Assembly: GCA_001730095.1 (NCBI GenBank)
Contig: MDLF01000096.1
Coordinates: 124,001-188,000 of the forward strand
Direction of reading: 5' to 3'
DNA from: Rhodobacteraceae bacterium (ex Bugula neritina AB1)
Lineage (GTDB): Bacteria > Pseudomonadota > Alphaproteobacteria > Rhodobacterales > Rhodobacteraceae
Length of the DNA stretch: 64,000 nucleotides
Each line of letters opens with the position of its first letter. Within the stretch, counting starts at the first letter, position 1. The notes beneath the pieces are model-generated. The model did not search any database. It saw only the letters and a list, made by a program, of their open reading frames with translations, and had not been told where the DNA came from. The position numbers were made by a program, and so were the translations under genes. Positions 19,828-27,561 of this stretch are shown here, one piece after another.

Positions 19828-20607
19828 ATGGTACAATTCAGCCTCCCGAAGAACTCCAAGATCACCACTGGCAAGACCTGGCCCAAGCCGGAAGGCGCCA
19901 GCAATGTGCGCAAGTTCAAGATCTATCGCTGGAACCCGGATGACGGGAAGAACCCGCAGGTCGATACCTATTTCCTGGATATGGACAGCTGCGGCCCGAT
20001 GGTTCTGGACGCGCTGATCAAGATCAAGAACGAGATCGACCCGACACTGACCTTCCGCCGCTCCTGCCGCGAGGGGATCTGCGGGTCGTGCGCGATGAAC
20101 ATCGATGGTATCAACACGCTTGCCTGTATTTATGGCATGGATGAAATCAAAGGCGATGTGGCGATCTACCCGCTGCCGCATATGCCGGTGGTCAAGGATC
20201 TCATTCCTGATCTGACGCATTTCTATGCTCAGCATGCCTCGATCATGCCGTGGCTGGAGACCAAGACCAATCGCCCGGCGAAAGAATGGAAGCAGTCCAT
20301 CGAGGATCGCAAGAAACTGGACGGGCTGTATGAATGCGTGATGTGCGCCAGCTGCTCGACCTCCTGTCCGAGCTACTGGTGGAATGGCGACCGCTACCTG
20401 GGGCCGGCCGCGCTGCTGCACGCCTACCGCTGGATTATCGACAGCCGCGACGAAGCCACGGGTGAGCGTCTGGATAACCTGGAAGATCCGTTCAAGCTCT
20501 ACCGCTGCCACACGATCATGAACTGCGCCAAGACCTGCCCCAAAGGTCTGAACCCGGCCAAGGCGATTGCGCATATCAAACAGATGATGGTTGAGCGCGC
20601 GGTCTGA
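19828..20607 (+). CDS. sdhB: Succinate dehydrogenase iron-sulfur subunit
   Basis: Electron-transfer subunit of complex II with three Fe-S clusters. The 259-residue protein has [10 protein letters not shown] near residues 74-83 for the [2Fe-2S] cluster. [12 protein letters not shown] and [17 protein letters not shown] provide the [4Fe-4S] and [3Fe-4S] ligands. It begins 11 bp after sdhA and is followed, about 50 bp later, by a strong terminator, so the operon ends here. Confidence 0.98.
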   Translation: MVQFSLPKNSKITTGKTWPKPEGASNVRKFKIYRWNPDDGKNPQVDTYFLDMDSCGPMVLDALIKIKNEIDPTLTFRRSCREGICGSCAMNIDGINTLACIYGMDEIKGDVAIYPLPHMPVVKDLIPDLTHFYAQHASIMPWLETKTNRPAKEWKQSIEDRKKLDGLYECVMCASCSTSCPSYWWNGDRYLGPAALLHAYRWIIDSRDEATGERLDNLEDPFKLYRCHTIMNCAKTCPKGLNPAKAIAHIKQMMVERAV

Positions 20608-20657
20608 TCGCTGCGGGAGGCCTGCAAGGATCCGCCGCTTCTTGGGATGAAAATTGC

Positions 20658-20697
20658 ATACCCCCCGGTTTCCTGCGAAACCGGGGGGTATCTTTTT
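20658..20697 (+). terminator. Strong Rho-independent terminator of sdhCDAB
   Basis: A perfect 15-bp stem (ATACCCCCCGGTTTC at 20658-20672 and its complement at 20677-20691) with a CTGC loop is followed by CTTTTT. It ends the sdh operon. Confidence 0.92.
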
Positions 20698-20717
20698 GGC
20701 AAGCAATGGATTTGGGC

Positions 20718-20987
20718 ATGAGATTTCTAGGATGCGCGGCGGGTGCGCTGGCTGTTCTGTCGGGTTGCATGACGGCAGCTGACCACGACCGGATTGGCGG
20801 TCAGTTGGCAGAAGTGGATGCCAAAACCCCCGGCTGCATCGAGGCTGCGGGCATTTCCGGAGAAGTTCGGCTCAGCACTGAGTTCCTGGGGCATGGCGCC
20901 GGTGCCACGGTGCTGCGCAATGTGCAGCCGGGGCCGAATGTGACAGCGGCGCAAGCGATGCAGGCGACTTCCTGTATCAATACCTGA
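20718..20987 (+). CDS. Small putative lipoprotein
   Basis: A protein of about 89 residues with a lipoprotein signal: MRFLGCAAGALAVLSGC, lipobox LSGC at Cys17. The mature part has two further Cys (near residues 40 and 86) that may form a disulfide. No family was recognised. An earlier in-frame ATG at 20706 would put Asp in the signal n-region, so 20718 is preferred, without a strong ribosome site for either. It stands alone after the sdh terminator. The following 260 bp (20988-21247) show no gene. Confidence 0.6.
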   Translation: MRFLGCAAGALAVLSGCMTAADHDRIGGQLAEVDAKTPGCIEAAGISGEVRLSTEFLGHGAGATVLRNVQPGPNVTAAQAMQATSCINT

Positions 20988-21247
20988 TGCAAGCAGGTTG
21001 CGCGGCTTTGCAAGCCGATCCAGATTATCTGAAGTAAAAGCGCATTTCCATGTCGGCTTGGCACTGGGGTCGGCCAGGCATCTGCTGATCCTGATAAGAC
21101 TGGAACGTGCTGGCCGCGCCGGAACCAGGCCAGGCGCAGTTGTTTCAATATCGTCAGGCGACCAGAGGCGGCCAGAGGAGGCCTGCGCTGCAGGCCTGGG
21201 CAGCATTTATGTTTGAAGCGCATAAAGGGCAGGGCTAGACAGGCCGC

Positions 21248-21445
21248 ATGGTATTACTTGTTGTCCTGGCGATCGGTGTCTTCTGTTATTTTCTGTGGCG
21301 CCACAATGCGATGGCTCTGACCCGCAACTGCCGCTGGCGGCAGGTGAAATCCGAAGGTCGCTGGCGCTGCAGCTATTGTGGGGCGGTGAAGGTAGGCGCC
21401 GAAGGGCCGCGTATCTGCCGAAACCCGCAGCGCGGCACACCCTGA
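21248..21445 (+). CDS. Very small membrane protein with Cys motif
   Basis: A 65-residue reading frame with one N-terminal transmembrane helix (VLLVVLAIGVFCYFLW) followed by a basic segment and CSYCGAVK plus a later Cys (PRICRNP). The CxxC and third Cys suggest a small zinc or redox site. The reading frame ends just before repeat element A1. No family was recognised, and the frame is short, so it is only moderately supported. Confidence 0.5.
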   Translation: MVLLVVLAIGVFCYFLWRHNAMALTRNCRWRQVKSEGRWRCSYCGAVKVGAEGPRICRNPQRGTP

Positions 21446-21452
21446 CCAAGCT

Positions 21453-21585
21453 CTCCCGCGCCCGCAGACGCCACGGCTGCGCCGAAGCGCCTTTTGTGCG
21501 GCCTTGGGCCTGGCACCGCGCACAGCGCGGTGCCAGGCCCAACTGCATCGGTGCTTTTGACAAAAGCACCGATTTCAGGCGGGAG
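21453..21585 (+). repeat. Cloverleaf-like palindromic repeat (family A), copy 1
   Basis: Bounded by CTCCCGCG and GGCGGGAG. The central stem is a perfect 16-bp palindrome (21506-21521 with 21525-21540). A second perfect 12-bp hairpin, ATCGGTGCTTTT/AAAAGCACCGAT, lies at 21547-21573. The left arm resembles that of the copy at 44129-44282. Seven related elements occur in the window, all between genes. Confidence 0.8.
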
Positions 21586-21709
21586 CTTTGCGGCCTGCGC
21601 CGTATGGTTCCGTCGGGAACAGGGTAATCCTGTACAAGCGGTGCAATGGGCTTGCGCTGTGGCTGCGATGCGGTCTTGATGGGGCAAATGAACAGGAAGG
21701 TTTGCGCTC

Positions 21710-22567
21710 ATGTCCCGTAGTCCCGCAGCCCCTGCCGATGCGGCGGCCCGACGCGCCGTCAAGCCGGTGATCTGCTACCCGAATGAGACATTGCCTGTGC
21801 CGGACCTGGCGCTTTACAGCCGGGCGCGGGAGAGTGCTGTGAAAACCGGCGAAATGCGTGTGCCGCCGCGCGACGCTGCCTGTTTCGAAGTTCCTGCCGG
21901 GCATTTCTTCCGCATCAGTTCAGTGGATGGGCCGCAGGTTGGCGATCTCAACCTGTGGAACCGCAATGATCTGTCGGAACGGTTCTATTCCGGCAAGACC
22001 CGCGCCCTACATGGCACCCATATCACCACCGGTGAGCGGATGTGGACCAGTTTCCCGTATCTGCGCCCGATGGCAACCGTGGTGGCGGATACGCTTGGCT
22101 GGTACGGCATAGATGAATACGGCGGTTCGGTGCATGACGTGATCGGCACTCGCTGTGACCCTTACACCGGCAACCTCCTGGCAGGCAGCCAGTACCATCA
22201 CTGCTGCCACTCCAACCTGACCCGGGCGCTGGCGGATCATCTGGGGGTGCCGCCGGAAGAGGCCGAGCCGCATGTGCATGACGTGCTGAACGTGTTCATG
22301 TGCACCGGGTTCACCCGCGACACAGGGCAGTATTTCATGAAGGCCAGCCCTGTGCGGCCAGGCGACTATCTGGAATTCTTTGCGGAGATTGACCTGCTGG
22401 GCTGTCTCAGCGCCTGCCCGGGCGGGAATTGTTCGTCAGAGCATTCCAGCGATACGGCGGCCTGTTATCCGCTGCTGGTTGAGATTTTTGCCCCGGCTGA
22501 CAGTGCGCTTGGCAATTGGCAAAGCCCGCCACCAAATGGATACGATCGCAGCCACGGACACGGCTGA
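21710..22567 (+). CDS. DUF1989 (urea carboxylase-associated family) protein
   Basis: A 285-residue soluble protein resembling the DUF1989 family, members of which are found beside urea carboxylase and allophanate hydrolase genes. Conserved features are VPPRDAACFEVPAGHFFRI, GPQVGDLNLWN, the Cys/His-rich YHHCCHSNLTRAL, and the C-terminal PGDYLEFFAEIDLLGCLSACPGG. The Cys/His residues may bind metal. AGGAAGG precedes the ATG. No urea carboxylase or transporter gene is next to it, so it is an orphan here and no substrate is assigned. Confidence 0.85.
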   Translation: MSRSPAAPADAAARRAVKPVICYPNETLPVPDLALYSRARESAVKTGEMRVPPRDAACFEVPAGHFFRISSVDGPQVGDLNLWNRNDLSERFYSGKTRALHGTHITTGERMWTSFPYLRPMATVVADTLGWYGIDEYGGSVHDVIGTRCDPYTGNLLAGSQYHHCCHSNLTRALADHLGVPPEEAEPHVHDVLNVFMCTGFTRDTGQYFMKASPVRPGDYLEFFAEIDLLGCLSACPGGNCSSEHSSDTAACYPLLVEIFAPADSALGNWQSPPPNGYDRSHGHG

Positions 22568-22668
22568 TTTGGCAGGCCAAGAAGGTTACGGCCAAGCGCT
22601 GGAGCGGATTTCCGGCCTGTGCTTTTCTGCTGAATTCAAAGACACGTTTCCAAAGATTGAAAACGCCG

Positions 22669-22699
22669 AAAAAAAAGGCAGCGGATTAACCGCTGCCTT
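22669..22699 (-). terminator. Rho-independent terminator of deoD
   Basis: A 10-bp inverted repeat (AAGGCAGCGG at 22675-22684, CCGCTGCCTT at 22690-22699) lies 22 bp after the deoD stop. Read on the minus strand it is followed by eight T. It may also stop transcripts from the convergent DUF1989 gene. Confidence 0.88.
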
Positions 22700-22721
22700 G
22701 AAAAACTGAATATTGCAGGCG

Positions 22722-23426
22722 TCAGCTAAAAGCGGCTTCCAGCGCTATTTCGACCATATCGCCAAAACTGCGTTCACGCTGATCAGCTGGTAATGCCTCA
22801 CCGGTTGCCAAGTGGTCGGAGACGGTCAGCACCGCCAGGGCCCGACGCCCGTGACGGGCAGCCAATGTGTATAACTCCGCAGCCTCCATCTCGACGCCGA
22901 GAATGCCGTGACGCACCATCTGTTCGTTCAGATCAGGGCGTTCATCATAGAACACATCCGAAGAATAGATGCCGCCGATATGCACGGCAGAACTGCGTTT
23001 GGACGCGGCCTGGGCTGCCGCCTGCAAGAGGCTCCAATCGGCACAGGGCGCGAAATTCAGCTCGCGGAAAATACCGCTGGAGGGACTGTTAACGGTGCTG
23101 GCAGTCATCGCCAGGATTATATCGCGCACTTTCACCTTGTCCTGCATCCCCCCGCAGGAGCCGATGCGGATCAGGGTTTGCGCGCCATAGTCGCGGATCA
23201 ACTCATTGGCATAGATCGACAGCGAAGGCATGCCCATACCGCTGCCTTGGATCGTGACAGGGTGACCATTCCAGAGGCCGGTATAGCCCAGCATGCCGCG
23301 CACTTCATTGACCAGCCGGATGTCCTGCAAAAAGGTCTCTGCCGCCCATTTGGCGCGATAAGGATCACCGGGCATCAATACGGTTTCAGCAATATCGCCG
23401 GGTGCGGCGCCGATATGAATGGTCAC
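22722..23426 (-). CDS. deoD: Purine-nucleoside phosphorylase
   Basis: Homohexameric phosphorylase that cleaves purine (deoxy)nucleosides to base and sugar 1-phosphate in purine salvage. The 234-residue length is that of the DeoD type. Visible motifs are [11 protein letters not shown] near residues 17-27 (phosphate binding), [25 protein letters not shown] (purine and ribose binding) and the catalytic Asp in [11 protein letters not shown]. It is downstream of the H-NS-like gene with a 20-bp gap, in the same orientation, and ends in a strong terminator. Confidence 0.96.
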   Translation of the reverse strand: MTIHIGAAPGDIAETVLMPGDPYRAKWAAETFLQDIRLVNEVRGMLGYTGLWNGHPVTIQGSGMGMPSLSIYANELIRDYGAQTLIRIGSCGGMQDKVKVRDIILAMTASTVNSPSSGIFRELNFAPCADWSLLQAAAQAASKRSSAVHIGGIYSSDVFYDERPDLNEQMVRHGILGVEMEAAELYTLAARHGRRALAVLTVSDHLATGEALPADQRERSFGDMVEIALEAAFS

Positions 23427-23446
23427 AGCTTTGCTCCGCTACGGCG

Positions 23447-23764
23447 TCAGATTTCCAGGTCGGAGATATCCATGCCCGCGGTCAGCGCGGCATGCACCCA
23501 ATGCGGTTTGCGACCGCGACCGGTCCAGGTTTCCTCAGGGTTGCTGGGATTTCGGTACTTTGGTGCAGCTTTGGCTTTCTTGGTGACTTGACGTGCGGCA
23601 TCGGCAATTTCTTCCAGCGAGAAACCGAACTTTGCTGCAGCTTCTTCAGCTGCCTTCAAAGCTTCCTGGCGTTCACGCAGCTCTGCGTCTTGCAGCGCCT
23701 TTTCAACGTCGCTTTGCAGCTTAAGAAGTTCTTTTCTGCTCATTAATGAAAGGTCGATGGTCAT
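23447..23764 (-). CDS. H-NS family nucleoid-associated regulator
   Basis: A 105-residue H-NS-like protein. Residues 1-65 are a predicted coiled-coil oligomerisation region rich in Lys, Glu and Ala. The C-terminal DNA-binding motif NPEETWTGRGRKPHW (residues 75-89) is diagnostic of the H-NS/HvrA/Spb family. The ATG at 23764 with GGAG upstream is preferred over the longer frame. It is followed by deoD. A 14-bp dyad sits immediately upstream of its ribosome site, suggesting autoregulation or RNA-level control (inference). Confidence 0.93.
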   Translation of the reverse strand: MTIDLSLMSRKELLKLQSDVEKALQDAELRERQEALKAAEEAAAKFGFSLEEIADAARQVTKKAKAAPKYRNPSNPEETWTGRGRKPHWVHAALTAGMDISDLEI

Positions 23765-23774
23765 TAGGCACTCC

Positions 23775-23813
23775 AAATAATGACATACTGGCTAACCCTG
23801 TATGTCATTATTT
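23775..23813 (-). promoter_or_regulatory. Perfect 14-bp dyad in the leader of the H-NS-like gene
   Basis: AAATAATGACATAC (23775-23788) and its exact complement (23800-23813) flank an 11-base loop. It abuts the GGAG ribosome site of the H-NS-like gene. It may be an operator for a dimeric regulator or a hairpin that hides the ribosome site. It lacks the GC-rich stem and T-run of a terminator. Confidence 0.6.
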
Positions 23814-23880
23814 ATTGCCTGATTGCCAGACACATTACTGCATCTTTTTTAGATCTTTGCAGGAATCTTCCGAATTATAG

Positions 23881-25848
23881 TTAGCTTACTGCAATTTCCG
23901 GTGGCTTTGCCAAGTCGACAATGTCGCTCATAATTGAATTTAGCTCAAAGTCCTTGGGTGTGTAGACGCGGGCGACTCCCAAGGATTTCAGCCGTTCAGC
24001 GTCGTCATCGGGGATAATGCCGCCGACAATCACCGGCACATGCGCCAGGCCGGCGTCTTTCATACGGGACATCATTTCTTCGACCAGCGGCAGGTGGCTG
24101 CCTGACAGGATCGACAGGCCGACCACATGGGCGTCATCTTTCTGCGCTGCGTCCACCAGTTCGGCGGGTGTCATGCGGATGCCATCGTAAGTAATGTCCA
24201 TGCCGCAGTCGCGGGCGCGAAAGGCGATCTGCTCGGCGCCGTTGGAATGGCCGTCGAGGCCGGGTTTGCCGACCACGAACTTGATGCGGCGGCCCAGTAC
24301 ATCGCTGACAGCGTTCACCGCATCGCGCAGGTCGTCCAGGCCTTCGGTCTTGTTCGACACCGAAGCCGAAACGCCGGTCGGGCCGCGGTAGGTGCCATGG
24401 ACCTTGCGCATTTCCTCGGCCCATTCGCCGGTGGTGACGCCGGCCTTGGCGGCGGCAATCGAGGGCCCCATGATATTGGCACCGCTTTGTGCGGCTGCGC
24501 GCAGTGCGGCCAGTGCCTTTTCGACAGCTGTCGCATCGCGTGCGCCGCGCCAGGCATTCAGGCGGTTGATCTGTTCCTGTTCAACCGCAGGATCAACCAC
24601 CATGATGCCACCGTCTTCGGTTTGCAGTGGTGAAGGCTCGCCCTCGGTCCATTTGTTGACGCCGACCACGACGGTCTCGTTCTTCTCGATCCGGTTCAAG
24701 CGTTCGGCATTGGAGTCGACCAGGCGGCCTTTCATATATTCGATCGAGGCTACGGCGCCGCCCATGGATTCCAAGTTGGCCAGCTCGGCGCGGGCGCCTT
24801 CCTTCAGCTCCTCGACCTTGGCATCGACCGCCGGGTTGCCGTCGAACAGGTCGCCGTATTCCAACAGGTCAGTCTCATAGGCGAGGATCTGCTGCATCCG
24901 CATCGACCACTGCTGATCCCAAGGGCGGGGCAGGCCAAGCGCCTCGTTCCAGGCGGGCAGCTGCACCGCGCGGGCACGAGCCTTTTTCGACAGGGTCACC
25001 GCCAACATCTCGATCAGGATACGGTAGACGTTGTTTTCCGGTTGCTGCTCAGTCAGGCCCAGCGAGTTCACCTGCACGCCATAGCGGAAGCGGCGGAACT
25101 TGGGGTCGGCAACGCCGTAACGCTGTTCGCAGATTTCGTCCCACAGATCGACAAAGGCGCGCATCTTGCACATCTCAGTGACAAAGCGGATGCCTGCGTT
25201 CACAAAGAAGGAGATACGGCCGACCATCGCCGGGAAATCCTCGGGCGCGATGCGCGGTTTCAGCTCATCCAGCACCGCCTGCGCAGTGGCGAGCGCAAAG
25301 GCCAGCTCCTGTTCCGGCGTCGCGCCAGCTTCTTGCAGGTGGTAGGAACAGACGTTCATCGGGTTCCATTTGGGTACGTTGGTGTAGCAGTATTCCGCCA
25401 CATCTGCGATCATCTTGAGGCTGGGCTTAGGTGGGCAGACATAGGTGCCGCGGCTCAGATACTCCTTGATCAGGTCGTTTTGCACCGTGCCCTGCAACTT
25501 TGATACATCTGCACCCTGTTCCTCGGCCACCGCAATGTACAGCGCCAGCAGCCAGGGGGCTGTGGCGTTGATGGTCATCGAAGTGTTCATCTGCTCCAGC
25601 GGGATCTCATTGAACAGGGTCCGCATATCGCCCAGATGGCCGACCGGCACGCCAACCTTGCCGACTTCGCCACGGGCCAGCACATGGTCGCTGTCGTAAC
25701 CGGTCTGGGTCGGCAGGTCGAAGGCGACAGAGAGGCCGGTCTGCCCCTTGGCCAGGTTGGCGCGGTAAAGCGCGTTGGATGCCGATGCCGTGGAATGGCC
25801 GGCGTAGGTGCGGATCAGCCAGGGGCGGTCTTTTTGCATCTGCGGCAT
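23881..25848 (-). CDS. ecm: Ethylmalonyl-CoA mutase
   Basis: Coenzyme B12 enzyme converting (2R)-ethylmalonyl-CoA to methylsuccinyl-CoA in the EMC pathway. The 655-residue protein begins with the catalytic TIM-barrel opening KDRPWLIRTYAGHSTA and has VAFDLPTQTGYDSD and VCSYHLQEAGATP. The C-terminal B12-binding domain has the base-off His motif DGHSNGAEQ near residue 533 and SILSGSH. The length is that of single-chain Ecm/MeaA; methylmalonyl-CoA mutase is usually about 710 residues. It is divergent from the plsB-like gene, with the TGCRYTGCGGCRAW box in the shared interval. Confidence 0.93.
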   Translation of the reverse strand: MPQMQKDRPWLIRTYAGHSTASASNALYRANLAKGQTGLSVAFDLPTQTGYDSDHVLARGEVGKVGVPVGHLGDMRTLFNEIPLEQMNTSMTINATAPWLLALYIAVAEEQGADVSKLQGTVQNDLIKEYLSRGTYVCPPKPSLKMIADVAEYCYTNVPKWNPMNVCSYHLQEAGATPEQELAFALATAQAVLDELKPRIAPEDFPAMVGRISFFVNAGIRFVTEMCKMRAFVDLWDEICEQRYGVADPKFRRFRYGVQVNSLGLTEQQPENNVYRILIEMLAVTLSKKARARAVQLPAWNEALGLPRPWDQQWSMRMQQILAYETDLLEYGDLFDGNPAVDAKVEELKEGARAELANLESMGGAVASIEYMKGRLVDSNAERLNRIEKNETVVVGVNKWTEGEPSPLQTEDGGIMVVDPAVEQEQINRLNAWRGARDATAVEKALAALRAAAQSGANIMGPSIAAAKAGVTTGEWAEEMRKVHGTYRGPTGVSASVSNKTEGLDDLRDAVNAVSDVLGRRIKFVVGKPGLDGHSNGAEQIAFRARDCGMDITYDGIRMTPAELVDAAQKDDAHVVGLSILSGSHLPLVEEMMSRMKDAGLAHVPVIVGGIIPDDDAERLKSLGVARVYTPKDFELNSIMSDIVDLAKPPEIAVS

Positions 25849-25932
25849 GAGCGGGCCTCGCGAGTCAGTGTGGCGGTAATTTTATTTCGTCAGGCAGATG
25901 TAAACTGCAATTTTCAACCCATGTCAATTCGC

Positions 25933-25946
25933 TGCGTTGCGGCAAT
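25933..25946. promoter_or_regulatory. TGCRYTGCGGCRAW box between ecm and the plsB-like gene
   Basis: TGCGTTGCGGCAAT matches the core of the boxes before mdh, the mcl2-like gene and ccr. It is 85 bp upstream of ecm and 73 bp upstream of the chosen plsB-like start, so it could serve either. This is the weakest of the four matches. Confidence 0.45.
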
Positions 25947-26018
25947 TCCGCTTGTGCGACGGGACGCGCGGCTGGCTTGGTGCTTGTCATGACGGTTGCT
26001 ATGCGCAACTGTTCACCC

Positions 26019-27398
26019 ATGACGCAAACCGTGGAACTGCCGCTGTGGCTTTTTGTGCTGATCGTAGGCTTTGCTGCGGTGACCTTTGCATCGCATTTCC
26101 TGTTCCCCTCGGTGCGCTGGTTCTTCCGGCGGCGGCTGGAGCGCGCGGTGGCGCGGTTGAACAAGCGGCTGGAACGCCCCATTGAGCCTTTCAAGCTGGC
26201 CCGGCGCCACGATATGATCCAACGGCTGATCCATGACCCGCAGGTGGCGCAGGCAGCAGCAGATCATGCGGCAGCAGAGGGTATTCCGGACAATGTGGCG
26301 TTTGAACAGGTGCGCCGCTATGCCCGCGAGATCGTTCCGGGGTTTTCCGCATTCGCCTATTTCGGCTTTGCCATCCGGGCAGCACGGCTGCTGTCCAATG
26401 CGGTCTATCGGGTGCGGCTGGGGCATCAGGATGAACAGGCGCTGCGGGCAATCGACCCCAATGCCACCGTGATCTTTGTGATGAACCACCGTTCCAATAT
26501 GGATTACGTGCTGGTCACTTACCTGGCCGCAAACCGCTCGGCGCTGTCTTATGCGGTGGGGGAATGGGCGCGGGTCTGGCCCCTGTCCCGTCTGATCCGG
26601 GCGATGGGCGCCTATTTCATCCGCCGCCGGTCGCGCAATGATCTCTACCGCAAGGTTCTGGCCGCCTATGTGCGCCTGGCCACCCGCGGCGGCTCCACCC
26701 AGGCGATGTTCCCCGAGGGTGGTCTTAGCCTGGATGGTGGCCTGGCGCCGCCAAAGCTTGGCCTGCTGAAATACATCGTCCAAGGGTATGATCCCGAAGG
26801 GCGCGACGTGGTCTTTGTGCCTGTGGCCCTGAATTACGACAGGGTGCTGGAAGACAAGATTCTCACGTCGGCCGCCAGAGATCCAGAGCGCCGGTTCCGT
26901 GCTCGTATCGGGCTGGTGGCCCTGCGGCTGCTGCGGCAATTGTGGCTTTGGGTGACCGGCGGCTATCACCGGTCCGGTTATGCCGGGGTGAATTTTGGCC
27001 GCCCGCTCAGCCTCGCAGGATTTGGCGCCGGAAGTGAAGGGGACATCACCAAGATGCTGGCGCAGGAGCTTATGGAAAGGATCAGCGCGATAGTGCCGGT
27101 GCTGCCCGTGCCGCTGATTGCCGCGATCTTGCTGCGGCACGGACCGCTTAGCCGGGCAGCGGTCGAACACCGCCTGAAGCAATTGGTCGCGGCAATGCCG
27201 CTGGCCTATGTCCATATCCCGCGGGACAACCTGGCCTATGCGACAGAGGCGGGGCTGCGGCAATTGCTGCGGCGGGGCCTTGTCACTGAAGCCGGCGGCA
27301 AGGTTTTGCCTGTTGAAGGCCGCCAGGAATTGCTTGCCTTTTACGCCAACTCGATCCGCCATCTGCTGCCGGACACAGGTGAATTGCCGGGCATGTAG
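26019..27398 (+). CDS. Glycerol-3-phosphate O-acyltransferase (PlsB-like)
   Basis: Membrane-associated acyltransferase making lysophosphatidate for phospholipid synthesis. In the 459-residue form, a hydrophobic anchor spans residues 8-30. The catalytic HX4D motif is NHRSNMD (His157, Asp162), and FPEGGLS near residue 236 is the substrate-binding motif. The motif spacing is that of the PlsB-type rather than PlsC acyltransferases, so glycerol 3-phosphate is the likely acceptor (inference). Earlier in-frame starts at 25977, 25989 and 26001 exist; 26019 is chosen because MTQTVELPLWL begins the recognisable anchor. It is divergent from ecm and upstream of ccr. Confidence 0.85.
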   Translation: MTQTVELPLWLFVLIVGFAAVTFASHFLFPSVRWFFRRRLERAVARLNKRLERPIEPFKLARRHDMIQRLIHDPQVAQAAADHAAAEGIPDNVAFEQVRRYAREIVPGFSAFAYFGFAIRAARLLSNAVYRVRLGHQDEQALRAIDPNATVIFVMNHRSNMDYVLVTYLAANRSALSYAVGEWARVWPLSRLIRAMGAYFIRRRSRNDLYRKVLAAYVRLATRGGSTQAMFPEGGLSLDGGLAPPKLGLLKYIVQGYDPEGRDVVFVPVALNYDRVLEDKILTSAARDPERRFRARIGLVALRLLRQLWLWVTGGYHRSGYAGVNFGRPLSLAGFGAGSEGDITKMLAQELMERISAIVPVLPVPLIAAILLRHGPLSRAAVEHRLKQLVAAMPLAYVHIPRDNLAYATEAGLRQLLRRGLVTEAGGKVLPVEGRQELLAFYANSIRHLLPDTGELPGM

Positions 27399-27520
27399 GG
27401 GCGTGTTTCTGCATGCGCCAAGGGCAATGCTGCGACTGCAGGGTCATAAAGTTACTCAAACATGCCAAAAGAGGTTGCAATATTACTTCGCCAATCCTAT
27501 CCATCAGGTAACCGCGACGA

Positions 27521-27538
27521 TTCTGCACTGCGGCAAAG
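27521..27538 (+). promoter_or_regulatory. Conserved 18-bp box upstream of ccr
   Basis: TTCTGCACTGCGGCAAAG is identical to the box at 10831-10848 near mdh. It ends 23 bp before the ccr start, between promoter and ribosome site (AGGAGG at 27551-27556). Binding here could block transcription or early elongation (inference). The gap 27399-27561 holds no gene. Confidence 0.62.
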
Positions 27539-27561
27539 AACAGGATGCAAAGGAGGCCATC

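Noticed and set aside
22539-22709. C-terminal part of a plus-strand frame (MDTIAATDTADLAG...) after the DUF1989 gene as a small gene
   Set aside because: It overlaps the DUF1989 end in another frame and runs into the deoD terminator; no ribosome site or family supports it.
27208-27561. Long N-terminal extension of the ccr frame overlapping the plsB-like gene
   Set aside because: Family length and the AGGAGG site place the start at 27562; the extension is out of family and overlaps another gene.
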